A stretch of DNA of 64,000 nt from Flavobacteriales bacterium (GTDB lineage Bacteria; Bacteroidota; Bacteroidia; Flavobacteriales_F; PHOS-HE28): positions 1,240,001 through 1,304,000 of the forward strand of contig JADJOI010000003.1 in the NCBI GenBank assembly GCA_016713875.1, written 5' to 3'. Below, one piece after another: positions 1 to 7,806 of this stretch; position 1 is the stretch's first letter, and each line of letters opens with the position of its first letter. The translations under genes and the position numbers were made by a program. The notes beneath the pieces were generated by a model that ran no database searches, was not told the origin of the DNA, and saw only the letters and a program-made list of their open reading frames with translations.

Positions 1-875
1 ACCTTCACCACGATGCCATCGATGATGAACTCGATGCCATGCCGCGCGCCGTCCCAGTGATCGATGAAGGCCATGATGCCGTCCACATCGTCCGCCTGGC
101 CGATGAAGCGGCGTTCGGGGCTCGGGGTCTTGAATCCCCATTCGCGGGCCTTCACCATGTTATCGAAGTGGCTGCGCGTCGGAAGTTCCGGGCCTTGCAG
201 GGTGTAGATGAAGTTGTCCAGTCCACGTTCGGCGACCAGCTTGGGGTCCTGGTTCTTCAGCGTGCCCGCGGCGGTGTTCCGGGGGTTGGCGTACAGCTCC
301 TCGCCGGCCCGTTCGCGTTCGGCGTTCAGCCGGGCGAAGCGGTCCTTGGTGAAGATGATCTCCCCGCGGGCCTCGAACTCCGCCGGCCATTCGTTGCCCT
401 GGAGTTTCAGCGGGATGGCGCGCACGGTCCGGATGTTGGCCGTGATCTCCTCCCCCTTCTCGCCATCGCCGCGTGTGACCCCGCGGACCAGTTCACCATT
501 CCGGTACGTCAGGCTGATGGCCACCCCGTCGTACTTCAGTTCCATGGTGTAGCGGGTGCGGCCCACGCTCTTCTCCACCCGGGCCACGAACTCAGCGACC
601 TCCTCCCGGCTGTACGAGTTGCTGAGCGACAGCATGGGGAAGCGGTGCGCCACCACGGGGAAGTTCTTCGTGATATCGCCACCGACCCGTTGGGTGGGGC
701 TGTTGGGATCGGACAGCTCGGGGTGGGAGGCCTCCAACCGTTCCAGCTCCTTGAGCAACCGGTCGAACTCCTGATCGCTGATGGTGGGCGCGGCCAGCAC
801 GTAGTAGCGGTGGTTGTGGCGCTCCAGCTCTTCGCGAAGCTCCTTGATGCGCTGGATGTCCCCGGTGTGGTGCAT
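1..875 (-). CDS. ligA: NAD-dependent DNA ligase LigA, N-terminal part (cut by window edge)
   Basis: NAD+-dependent DNA ligase, which seals nicks during replication and repair. The translated strand reads from an ATG at 875 down to the window edge, giving about 291 residues of the adenylation region. Visible landmarks are the N-terminal Ia-type helices (HNHRYYVLAAPTISDQEFD), the adenylation site ELKYDGVAI with the nucleophilic lysine at about residue 114, and DGIVVKV at the edge. The rest of the adenylation domain, OB fold, zinc finger, HhH and BRCT domains lie outside. prmC ends 15 bp upstream on the same strand, so the two may be cotranscribed. No frame problem is visible in this part. Confidence 0.95.
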   Translation of the reverse strand, partial: MHHTGDIQRIKELREELERHNHRYYVLAAPTISDQEFDRLLKELERLEASHPELSDPNSPTQRVGGDITKNFPVVAHRFPMLSLSNSYSREEVAEFVARVEKSVGRTRYTMELKYDGVAISLTYRNGELVRGVTRGDGEKGEEITANIRTVRAIPLKLQGNEWPAEFEARGEIIFTKDRFARLNAERERAGEELYANPRNTAAGTLKNQDPKLVAERGLDNFIYTLQGPELPTRSHFDNMVKAREWGFKTPSPERRFIGQADDVDGIMAFIDHWDGARHGIEFIIDGIVVK

Positions 876-890
876 ACGATGGTCGGTGCG

Positions 891-1748
891 CTAACGTACG
901 GCACGCACGAAACGCGGGGCACCGCTGAGGTCGTGAAGGAGGGTGGCTTCCTGGTAGCCCATGGTGCGCAGCACCGCGGGCACATCGCCGATGGTGCGAT
1001 GGTGACCCTCGAACCAGAGCGTGCCGCCGTGGACAAGGGCTTCCATGGCCCGCTGCCCGATGGCCTTGTGGAACCGGATGGGATCCTCGTCATCCACGAA
1101 GAGCGCAAGCGCCGGTTCGTGGTCGCGCACATGCGGATCGAGCGAAGGGGCCTCGATGCGCGGGATGTAGGGCGGATTGCTCACCACCAGGTCGGTGCCA
1201 GCGGGCAGCATGCAGCGATCGTCCAGCACATCGGTCCGCCCCCAGCGCACCTGGAGCCCATTGAGGATCGCATTGCGCCGGGCCACCTCCAAGGCGGCAT
1301 CGCTCACGTCAAGGCCATGCACCTCGGCCAGGGGGAAGTGCCGTTTGAGCGCCAGCGCGATGCATCCACTACCAGTGCCCACATCCACGATGCGCGCAGG
1401 CGCTTGTCCGGAGCGCTTGATGAGGTCGACGAGCTCCTCCGTCTCCGGCCTCGGGATGAGCACGGCCGGCCCGACCTCGATCGTCAGCCCATGGAAGGAA
1501 GTGGAGCCCAGGATGTACTGGAGCGGTTCACCGGACCGCAGGCGCTTCAACGGCAGGTAGACCCGGAGCAGCTCGCTCTCGCTGAGCGTGGCATCGCGCT
1601 CCGCGATCAACCGTGTCCTGTCCCACGCCAGAAGGTGGTGGAACACGGCCTCGGCGATCGCGCGCACCTCCCCCGGCGAAAGGCGCCCGCCCAGGTCGCG
1701 CTGGTAGAGGTCCAGAACGGCCCCGACCGTGTTCGTGGACAGGCGCAT
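891..1748 (-). CDS. prmC: Peptide chain release factor N5-glutamine methyltransferase PrmC
   Basis: Methylates the GGQ glutamine of release factors RF1/RF2 with S-adenosylmethionine. The 285-residue protein has the N-terminal helical domain, the PrmC linker LIPRPETEEL (about 97-106), the SAM-binding DVGTGSGCIAL (about 122-132) and the catalytic NPPY at 191-194. The ATG at 1748 was chosen over an in-frame start at 1823: the extra residues are non-conserved, and a promoter-like GATCTTTG (1753-1760, minus strand) sits four bases before the chosen ATG. The gene diverges from ribD, with an 83-bp gap between them, and ligA follows it closely. Confidence 0.95.
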   Translation of the reverse strand: MRLSTNTVGAVLDLYQRDLGGRLSPGEVRAIAEAVFHHLLAWDRTRLIAERDATLSESELLRVYLPLKRLRSGEPLQYILGSTSFHGLTIEVGPAVLIPRPETEELVDLIKRSGQAPARIVDVGTGSGCIALALKRHFPLAEVHGLDVSDAALEVARRNAILNGLQVRWGRTDVLDDRCMLPAGTDLVVSNPPYIPRIEAPSLDPHVRDHEPALALFVDDEDPIRFHKAIGQRAMEALVHGGTLWFEGHHRTIGDVPAVLRTMGYQEATLLHDLSGAPRFVRAVR

Positions 1749-1831
1749 AGTGCAAAGATCGCCCGCTCCGGTCGCATCTTCGTGCGCCGAAGGCGACCAT
1801 GGACGGTGGACGCCGAGGCTCATGCGGGCAG

Positions 1832-2890
1832 ATGCACGACGACCCCTTCATGGAGCGATGCCTGCAGCTGGCGCGCCTTGGCGCTGCTTCCGCGACACCC
1901 AACCCCATGGTGGGTGCCGTGCTGGCACGTCACGGGACCATCATCGCCGAAGGTTGGCACCATGCGGCGGGGCGGCCGCACGCCGAGGTGGAATGCCTGA
2001 CCGCCTTCGGTGACGGCCCAGTACCAACGGACGCGGTCCTGTACGTGAACCTGGAGCCGTGTGCGCACCTAGGACGCACTCCGCCCTGTGCCGACCTGTT
2101 GATCGCCCGTGGAGTGCGCCACGTGGTCGTCGCTCATCCGGACCCCTTCCCACAGGTCGCCGGTCGCGGGATCGCGCGGCTCCGCGCGGCCGGCGTGCGT
2201 GTGGACGTGGGCGTCCGCGAAGCCGAAGCGCGCTGGATGAACCGTCGTTTCCTCACCAGCGTGGAGCTGGGCCGCCCGTACATCGTGCTCAAGTGGGCGC
2301 GGACATCGGACGGCTTCCTGGACCGGCATCCGCGCGCAGGCCGCGGCGTCCATCGGATCAGTTCGGCCGCCTCCGAGGTGCTCGTGCATCGGTGGAGGAG
2401 CGAGGAGCAAGCCATCCTGGTGGGCGGCCGCACCGTGGAGAACGACGACCCCGCCTTGACGGTGCGTCACGTGGAAGGCCGCCAGCCGCTGCGCGTGGTG
2501 CTCGATCGCTCGGACCGCACCCCCGCCGCCTCGAAGGTGTACGACGGGTCGGTGCCGACCCTGTTGTTCACGGCACGTCCGCGGAGCGATGTGCACATCG
2601 AGCAGGTCATCACGCCCCTTGACGCCGATCCGTTGAACACCCTCCTTGCCGAACTCCACCGCAGGAACATCCGCTCCGTGCTGGTGGAAGGCGGGGCGAC
2701 GCTCCTGGGGCACTTCCTGTGGCGGGGCCTGTGGGACGAGGCGCGCGTGATCACCGGTGCAGTGGCGTTCGGCGCCGGCACTGCGGCGCCCGACCTGCCC
2801 AAGGCTCCTGCGCGGTCCATCAGGGTCGGGACCGACCGGATCGACCTGGTGGTGCACGGACACAACCCCGAGGACGCATGGTGCTGGTGA
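1832..2890 (+). CDS. ribD: Bifunctional riboflavin biosynthesis deaminase/reductase RibD
   Basis: Catalyses the deamination and then reduction of the pyrimidine intermediate of riboflavin synthesis. The 352-residue protein has an N-terminal cytidine-deaminase-like domain with the zinc site HAE (about 50-52) and the paired cysteines of EPCAHLGRTPPC (about 76-86). A C-terminal RibD reductase domain follows (KWARTSDG, VEGGATLLG). The start MHDDPFMERC fits the family start; an upstream ATG at 1799 would add eleven unconserved residues. The 3' end overlaps the next gene by 13 bp. The lumazine synthase gene ribH lies about 13 kb away, so the pathway is dispersed. Confidence 0.95.
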   Translation: MHDDPFMERCLQLARLGAASATPNPMVGAVLARHGTIIAEGWHHAAGRPHAEVECLTAFGDGPVPTDAVLYVNLEPCAHLGRTPPCADLLIARGVRHVVVAHPDPFPQVAGRGIARLRAAGVRVDVGVREAEARWMNRRFLTSVELGRPYIVLKWARTSDGFLDRHPRAGRGVHRISSAASEVLVHRWRSEEQAILVGGRTVENDDPALTVRHVEGRQPLRVVLDRSDRTPAASKVYDGSVPTLLFTARPRSDVHIEQVITPLDADPLNTLLAELHRRNIRSVLVEGGATLLGHFLWRGLWDEARVITGAVAFGAGTAAPDLPKAPARSIRVGTDRIDLVVHGHNPEDAWCW

Positions 2891-3726
2891 CCCTGGCCGC
2901 GGTCTTCGTGGCCCTGCTGTTCCTCATCTTCAAGTCGTTCGAGCAACGGCGGGTCGCATTGCTGCCCGCGATCGTGATCAACTACTTCGTCGCGCTGCTG
3001 TGCGGGCTGGCGATCTCCAGGCCGTGGGCAGCGGGCGACCTGGGCCCCTTGTGGACACCGTCGATGATCATGAGCGTGCTGTTCATCACGGTGTTCTACC
3101 TGACCGGGTCCTCCGCGCAGCGCGCGGGCATCGCCGCGACCACCGTGGCCAGCAAGATGAGCCTCGTGCTCACGGTGGCCTTCAGCGTGGTGGCCTTTGA
3201 TGAGGAACAGCACCTGCTGGGCTGGATCGGCATCGCCCTGGCCATCGTAGGCGTGGTGCTCAGTTCCTGGAGCAACGATGGCAGGGGGATGCACCGCGCA
3301 TCGGTGCTGCCCGTGCTGTTGTTCGTGGGCAATGCGGCCATCGATATCGGACTGGCATGGACGCAACGGATGCGCACCACGCCGCTCACCGAGGCCGTGC
3401 TGCCCACGCTGGTGTTCGGGATGGCCGGTGTGCTCGGCCTGATCGGCGTGTTCGCGCGCGCCGAGCAGAGGGCTTTTCAGGAACCACGCACCTGGGTCGG
3501 AGGGCTGCTGCTCGGCACCGTCAACTATGGCAGCCTTTACTTCGTGGTGAAGGCGCTTGCCAAGAGCGGATGGCCCAGCAGCAGCGTGTTCCCACTGATG
3601 AACATCGGCGTGATCGTGTTCGGCACCCTGGGCAGCATGATGTTGTTCCGAGAGCGGCCCGGCCCGCTCCAACTGGCTGGCATGGCCACGGCGATGCTCG
3701 CAATGGTCCTGATCCTCGTCGCATGA
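2878..3726 (+). CDS. EamA/DMT-superfamily membrane transporter
   Basis: An inner-membrane protein of 282 residues with about ten hydrophobic segments spread over its whole length, arranged as two similar halves as in the drug/metabolite transporter (EamA) superfamily. The substrate cannot be told from sequence. The second half contains GTVNYGSLYFVVKAL and SVFPLMNIGVIVFGT, glycine-rich helices typical of the fold. The ATG at 2878 overlaps the ribD stop region by 13 bp and the stop overlaps the next ATG, so ribD, this gene and the YigZ gene form a tightly packed transcription unit. An upstream extension in this frame is merely ribD in another frame. Confidence 0.85.
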   Translation: MVLVTLAAVFVALLFLIFKSFEQRRVALLPAIVINYFVALLCGLAISRPWAAGDLGPLWTPSMIMSVLFITVFYLTGSSAQRAGIAATTVASKMSLVLTVAFSVVAFDEEQHLLGWIGIALAIVGVVLSSWSNDGRGMHRASVLPVLLFVGNAAIDIGLAWTQRMRTTPLTEAVLPTLVFGMAGVLGLIGVFARAEQRAFQEPRTWVGGLLLGTVNYGSLYFVVKALAKSGWPSSSVFPLMNIGVIVFGTLGSMMLFRERPGPLQLAGMATAMLAMVLILVA

Positions 3727-4334
3727 GATCCGAGCGGTATCGCACACTGGCCGGTGCGGGTGAGGCGACCTATCGCGAAAAAGCCAGTCGCTTCATGGCC
3801 TATGCCTTCCCCATCGCCGACGAGGAGGCATTCCAAAGCGAGGCCGCACGGCTGGCCCGGCGTCACCACGATGCGCGTCACCACTGCTACGCGTGGGTGC
3901 TCGGTGTGGACGGTGCGCGCAAGCGGGCGAACGATGCCGGCGAACCTCAGGGCACCGCAGGACGGCCGATCCTGCGGCGGATCGAAGCGGCGGAACTGAC
4001 CTACACGGCCGTGGTGGTGGTGCGCTACTTCGGTGGAACGCTCCTGGGCAAGGGCGGGCTTGTACGCGCTTACGGAGAGGCGGCACAACTGGCCCTTCAG
4101 GCGGCGCCGGGGATGGAGCGTACGGTGAGGGCACCACTGACGATCACCTGCGACCATGCCCTGGCGGGCCCGTTGCGCGCGGCCGTGCTGGACGCGGAAG
4201 GCGAAGTGGTGCGCGCCACGTACGAGGATCGCTGCCGCCTGGACGTGCTGCTGCGTCCATCGCTCATTCCGGCGTTCCGCGAACTATGGAGGGTGCGCGG
4301 AGCGCGGTTCCTGGATCAGACGGACGCGAAGTGA
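3723..4334 (+). CDS. YigZ/IMPACT family protein
   Basis: A 203-residue member of the YigZ/IMPACT (UPF0029) family. Its signature is the stretch around YFGGTLLGKGGLVRAYGEAA (about residues 100-119), followed by a C-terminal ferredoxin-like domain of about 65 residues. Eukaryotic IMPACT proteins inhibit the eIF2-alpha kinase GCN2. The bacterial role is not firmly established. The ATG at 3723 overlaps the stop of the transporter gene (ATGA), indicating translational coupling. The 3' end overlaps the convergent thioesterase frame by 19 bp. Confidence 0.88.
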   Translation: MRSERYRTLAGAGEATYREKASRFMAYAFPIADEEAFQSEAARLARRHHDARHHCYAWVLGVDGARKRANDAGEPQGTAGRPILRRIEAAELTYTAVVVVRYFGGTLLGKGGLVRAYGEAAQLALQAAPGMERTVRAPLTITCDHALAGPLRAAVLDAEGEVVRATYEDRCRLDVLLRPSLIPAFRELWRVRGARFLDQTDAK

Positions 4335-4730
4335 GGGGCGAGCGCCGCAAGGAGGTCCTCCGGTGCGCGACGGGGACGGCCGGTGAGCTTGTCGACGAAC
4401 ACGAGCGTGGTGGAGGCCTCGGTGAGGAGCTCCCCGCGTTCATCGCGCACCTCGTAGTCGAAGTTGATCCGTGCGGCGGGCCGTTCGCGGATGCGCGTGA
4501 CCACCGTGAGCAGGTCGTCGTAGTGTGCCGGTGCATGGTAGCGCACATGCAGGTCGCGGACCGGCAGCAGCACTCCTTCATCCTCGATGCGGCGATATGG
4601 GAAGCCCAGGCTGCGCAGGGCTTCCACGCGGCCGACCTCCAGGTACTCGGCATAGTCCCCGTAGTACAGATAGCCCATTCGGTCCCGTTTCGCCGTACCG
4701 GACGCGCAATTGGCAGCGGTGCTCGAACAT
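4316..4730 (-). pseudogene. Acyl-CoA thioesterase (YbgC/FadM, hotdog fold) with a frameshift near its active site
   Basis: A 4-hydroxybenzoyl-CoA thioesterase-like hotdog protein broken into two frames. From an ATG at 4730 the first frame reads MFEHRCQLRVRYGETGPNG, the normal family N-terminus. The remainder of the protein (MGYLYYGDYAEYLEVGRVEA onward) lies in another frame. Removing one base from the C triplet at 4684-4686 (plus strand) joins them into VRYGETDRMGYLYYGDY, which restores the family motif with its catalytic aspartate. The break is therefore a one-base insertion, either a sequencing or assembly error or a true pseudogene. The restored product would be about 137 residues. The 3' end is convergent with and overlaps the YigZ gene. 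Confidence 0.8.
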
Positions 4731-5114
4731 GCGGTCAAGGTAGGGTGCTTGCAACGGGCCGTCCGGCCCCCGTACCTTTCGGGTGATGCGCACGACGATG
4801 GCAAGGCCGGACGACACCTTTCCGTGCAGCGGTACGCCGGGGCCCATCACCAAGGGGCGACAGGTGTTCGGGCCGCGGCGACCGCGCATGTTCCGCTCCT
4901 CTCGCTCAGGCCGCGCCGGACAAGGGGAGCACGTGGCCGAAAGGCACCCCGGAAGTGAGGCGATTATTTTCCTTTCCGTCAAGCACGCTTCACCTTTTTT
5001 TTTCACTCGTTTCGGTCCATATTTGTCGCCCGCTTCGCTGGAACCCTTCAGCATCAACGGTTGCAGCGGATCGGCGCATCGGACCATACGCATCCTCAAC
5101 CCTGACGACCGCCC
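4731..5114. other. Gene-free dnaA upstream region
   Basis: 384 bp between the thioesterase start and dnaA. Plus-strand frames here have no recognisable similarity and arginine/proline-rich composition, so I call no gene. The last 130 bp are AT-richer than the surroundings, with a run of nine T at 4995-5003 and the promoter-like box described separately. I saw no cluster of DnaA boxes (TTATCCACA or close variants), so there is no evidence for an origin immediately upstream of dnaA. Confidence 0.6.
5018..5025 (+). promoter_or_regulatory. Candidate -7 promoter box of dnaA
   Basis: CATATTTG matches the Bacteroidota -7 consensus TAnnTTTG at seven of eight positions. A T-rich tract (4995-5003) lies roughly one -33 spacing upstream. 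The distance to the dnaA ATG is 89 bp, so this transcript would have a real leader, unlike several other genes in the window. Confidence 0.45.
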
Positions 5115-6545
5115 ATGAAGAAAGACCACGAGAGGATCTGGGAGAGGTGCCTGGAGGTGATCAAGGACAACGTGAGCCCGCAGAGCTTCAAGACCTGGTT
5201 CGAACCGATCCGGGCGCTGAAGCTGCAGGACCACGTCCTCACGATCCAAGTGCCCTCGCAGTTCTTCTACGAATGGCTGGAGGAGCACTACATCGGGCTG
5301 CTGAAGAAGATCATCCGCAAGGAGCTGGGCGCCGAAGGGCGGCTGGAGTACTCCATCATCATGGAGAACAGCTTCCCGAGCGCGAACCCTTACACGGTGA
5401 GGGTCCCCACGAGCAATGCGCGTGAGGTGAAGAACCCCGCCGTCAGCCTTCCGATCGATGTGGCGAACAGCCCCATCAAGAACCCGTTCATCATCCCCGG
5501 CCTGAAGAAGATCAAGGTCGAGAGCCACTTGAACCCCAACTACTCCTTCGAGAACTTCATCGAGGGGGACTGCAACCGATTGGCACGCAGTGCAGGATAC
5601 GCCGTGGCCCAGAAGCCCGGCGGCACGGCCTTCAATCCGTTGCTCGTCTACGGCGGGGTGGGCCTCGGCAAGACGCACCTGGCCCACGCCATCGGTATCG
5701 AGATCAAGCGGCACCATCCTGACAAGACCATCCTGTACGTGCCTGCCGAGAAGTTCACGCAGCAGTTCATCGAGGCCGTCAAGAACAACACGGTGAACGA
5801 CTTCAGCCAGTTCTATCAGATGATGGACGTGCTGATCATCGACGACGTGCAGTTCCTGGCGGGCAAGGAGAAGACGCAGGACGTGTTCTTCCACATCTTC
5901 AACCATCTGCACCAATCCGGCAAGCAGTTGGTGATCACCAGCGACAAGGCACCGGTGGAGATGCAGGGCATGGAGCAGCGGCTGCTGTCCCGCTTCAAAT
6001 GGGGCCTCAGCGCCGATCTGCAGACGCCGGGCCTCGAGACGCGCATCGCCATCCTGCAGAAGAAGATGTACGCCGAAGGCCTCGATCTGCCCAAGGAGGT
6101 GGTCGAATACCTGGCGTACAGCATCACCACCAACATCCGCGAACTGGAAGGGGCCATGATCAGCCTCATCGCCCAGAGCTCGCTGAACAAGAAGGCGGTG
6201 ACGCTTGACCTGGCCAAGCAGATGATCGACAAGTTCGTGAAGAACACGGCCCGTGAGGTGTCGATCGACTACATCCAGAAAGTGGTGTGCGACTACTTCG
6301 ACCTGCCGATCGAGCTGCTCAAGAGCAAGACGCGGAAACGCGAGGTGGTGCAGGCACGCCAGATCGCGATGTACTTCGCCAAGAAGATGACCAAGAGTTC
6401 GCTGGCCAGCATCGGGGCCCACTGCGGAGGCAAAGACCACGCGACGGTCCTGCATGCCTGCCGCACGGTGAACAACCTGCAGGAGACCGACAAGCAGTTC
6501 CGCAGCTACCTGGAGGACCTGGAGAAGAAGTTGAGCATCCACTGA
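5115..6545 (+). CDS. dnaA: Chromosomal replication initiator protein DnaA
   Basis: The AAA+ initiator that binds DnaA boxes and opens oriC. At 476 residues it is full length. Domain I occupies about residues 1-85 (IWERCLEVIKDN, FKTWFEP), then a short linker. The AAA+ domain has Walker A GVGLGKTH at about 181-188 and Walker B LIIDDVQFL at about 235. The C-terminal domain IV ends with the DNA-binding signature around CGGKDHATVLHA. A strong bidirectional hairpin follows the stop, so the gene is probably monocistronic. Confidence 0.98.
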   Translation: MKKDHERIWERCLEVIKDNVSPQSFKTWFEPIRALKLQDHVLTIQVPSQFFYEWLEEHYIGLLKKIIRKELGAEGRLEYSIIMENSFPSANPYTVRVPTSNAREVKNPAVSLPIDVANSPIKNPFIIPGLKKIKVESHLNPNYSFENFIEGDCNRLARSAGYAVAQKPGGTAFNPLLVYGGVGLGKTHLAHAIGIEIKRHHPDKTILYVPAEKFTQQFIEAVKNNTVNDFSQFYQMMDVLIIDDVQFLAGKEKTQDVFFHIFNHLHQSGKQLVITSDKAPVEMQGMEQRLLSRFKWGLSADLQTPGLETRIAILQKKMYAEGLDLPKEVVEYLAYSITTNIRELEGAMISLIAQSSLNKKAVTLDLAKQMIDKFVKNTAREVSIDYIQKVVCDYFDLPIELLKSKTRKREVVQARQIAMYFAKKMTKSSLASIGAHCGGKDHATVLHACRTVNNLQETDKQFRSYLEDLEKKLSIH

Positions 6546-6557
6546 GGACCGTTGATA

Positions 6558-6595
6558 CCAAGAAAGCCCCTGCCCCGGCGGGGGCTTTTTCTTGG
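6558..6595. terminator. Rho-independent terminator after dnaA
   Basis: An inverted repeat with arms CCAAGAAAGCCCC and GGGGCTTTTTCTTGG around a GC-rich loop, followed by the T-rich part of its own right arm. It begins 12 bp after the dnaA stop codon and is the clearest intrinsic terminator in the window. The symmetry would also let it act on the other strand. Confidence 0.85.
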
Positions 6596-6641
6596 CCCAC
6601 CTTCGTGCCGCGTGGCCCATCCGGTCACTTCACCAGCCACC

Positions 6642-7106
6642 ATGAGGATACTCACCGTCTGTCTCGGCAACATATGCCGAAGCCCCATGGCCGAAGGGGT
6701 GCTGCGTCACCGCGCGGCGGCCACCGGGCTCCACGTCGCCACCGACTCGGCCGGCACCAGCCACTTCCACACGGGTGAAGCACCCGACCGGCGCGCCCAG
6801 ACCGCGATGCGGAGACAGGGCATCGACATCAGCGACCTACGCGCCAGACAGGTCGTCGCGCAGGACTTCGAGCGGTTCGACCTGCTGTTGGCCATGGATG
6901 CCAGCAACCTGCGCGATCTGCATGCGCTTGCTCCGTCGGAGGTGTTGCGCGGCAAGGCGTCGTTGATCATGGACCTCGCGCCCGGCCACGCCCTTCGTGA
7001 AGTGCCCGATCCCTACTACGGTGGAGATGAAGGCTTCGACGAGGTGTACCACATGCTTGATGAAGCGGTCACCGGACTGATCGCCCGCATCCGCCATGGG
7101 CGCTGA
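6642..7106 (+). CDS. Low-molecular-weight protein-tyrosine phosphatase
   Basis: A 154-residue cytoplasmic phosphatase. The P-loop CLGNICRS at about residues 7-14 carries the catalytic cysteine and arginine of the C-X5-R motif. The general-acid aspartate is in DPYYGGDEGFDEVY near residue 124. Length and both motifs are normal for the family. The ATG at 6642 directly precedes the conserved RILTVCLGN start. The 3' end overlaps the methyltransferase gene by 11 bp, so the two are likely cotranscribed. The physiological substrate cannot be inferred from context. Confidence 0.93.
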   Translation: MRILTVCLGNICRSPMAEGVLRHRAAATGLHVATDSAGTSHFHTGEAPDRRAQTAMRRQGIDISDLRARQVVAQDFERFDLLLAMDASNLRDLHALAPSEVLRGKASLIMDLAPGHALREVPDPYYGGDEGFDEVYHMLDEAVTGLIARIRHGR

Positions 7107-7806
7107 AGCCATCCTGCACCTGATCCCGGTGTGGCTGGGCGAGGCCGGAGGTCCGGAGCAACTGGCCCCGATGAGCCTCGACACGGTGGCACGGGTGCGC
7201 CTGTTCTTCGTAGAGCACGAACGCAGCGCCCGCCGCGCATTGCGTCGCATGGACCCTGTGTTCGCATTGGGCCAGGTGACCATGCATGTGCTGGACAAGG
7301 ACACCGATGAGGCCACCGTGCGTCGTTATGCGGAACTGGTTCACCAAGCCGGAGAGGCCACCTTGCTCAGCGAATCCGGCATGCCGTGCGTGGCCGACCC
7401 GGGCGCCCGGCTCGTGGCATGGGCCCACCGGATGAACATCGAGGTGCGCCCACATCCGGGGCCCTCCTCCCTCCTGCTCGCCCTTGCCGGCTCCGGCTTG
7501 GACGGCCAGCATTTCACGTTCCACGGATACCTGCCCCGCGAAGCCGAGGAGCGGAGGCGGGCACTGCGCACCATCGCACAGGATGCGCAACGCACGGGAC
7601 GGACGCAGCTCTTCATCGAGACGCCGTACCGCAACGACGCGCTGCTGGCCGACCTGCTGCGCACCGTGGATGGGGCCCTCCGGCTCTGCATCGCGGCCGA
7701 ACTGATGCAGCCCACGGGGTTCATCCGCACACGCACGGTGAGCGAGTGGCGATCGGACGCACCGGTCCTGAAGGACAGGCGGACGGTCTTCGTACTGGGC
7801 CGCTGA
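7096..7806 (+). CDS. SAM-dependent methyltransferase, RsmI-like tetrapyrrole-methylase fold
   Basis: A 236-residue protein with the TP-methylase fold, similar to RsmI, which 2'-O-methylates C1402 of 16S rRNA. Supporting stretches are SESGMPCVADPGARLVAWAH (about 94-113), PGPSSLLLALAGSGL (about 121-135), FHGYLP and FIETPYRN. Bacteroidota carry a short RsmI-related protein of this type alongside or in place of canonical RsmI, so the exact rRNA target is uncertain. It overlaps the phosphatase gene by 11 bp and ends one base before the stop codon of a convergent gene. Confidence 0.82.
   Translation: MGAEAILHLIPVWLGEAGGPEQLAPMSLDTVARVRLFFVEHERSARRALRRMDPVFALGQVTMHVLDKDTDEATVRRYAELVHQAGEATLLSESGMPCVADPGARLVAWAHRMNIEVRPHPGPSSLLLALAGSGLDGQHFTFHGYLPREAEERRRALRTIAQDAQRTGRTQLFIETPYRNDALLADLLRTVDGALRLCIAAELMQPTGFIRTRTVSEWRSDAPVLKDRRTVFVLGR

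Noticed and set aside
39..2000. 653-codon open frame on the plus strand
   Set aside because: Antisense shadow of ligA and prmC, both of which have full family motifs. The frame has no recognisable domain and is open only because of high GC.
4783..5118. 111-codon plus-strand frame just upstream of dnaA
   Set aside because: A TACCTTTC sequence stands five bases before its ATG, so I considered it, but the product is low-complexity with no recognisable pattern and runs through the dnaA promoter.
4578..6620. 680-codon open frame on the minus strand across dnaA
   Set aside because: Antisense to dnaA. Only its last part (MFEHRCQLRVRYGET) is real and belongs to the frameshifted thioesterase.
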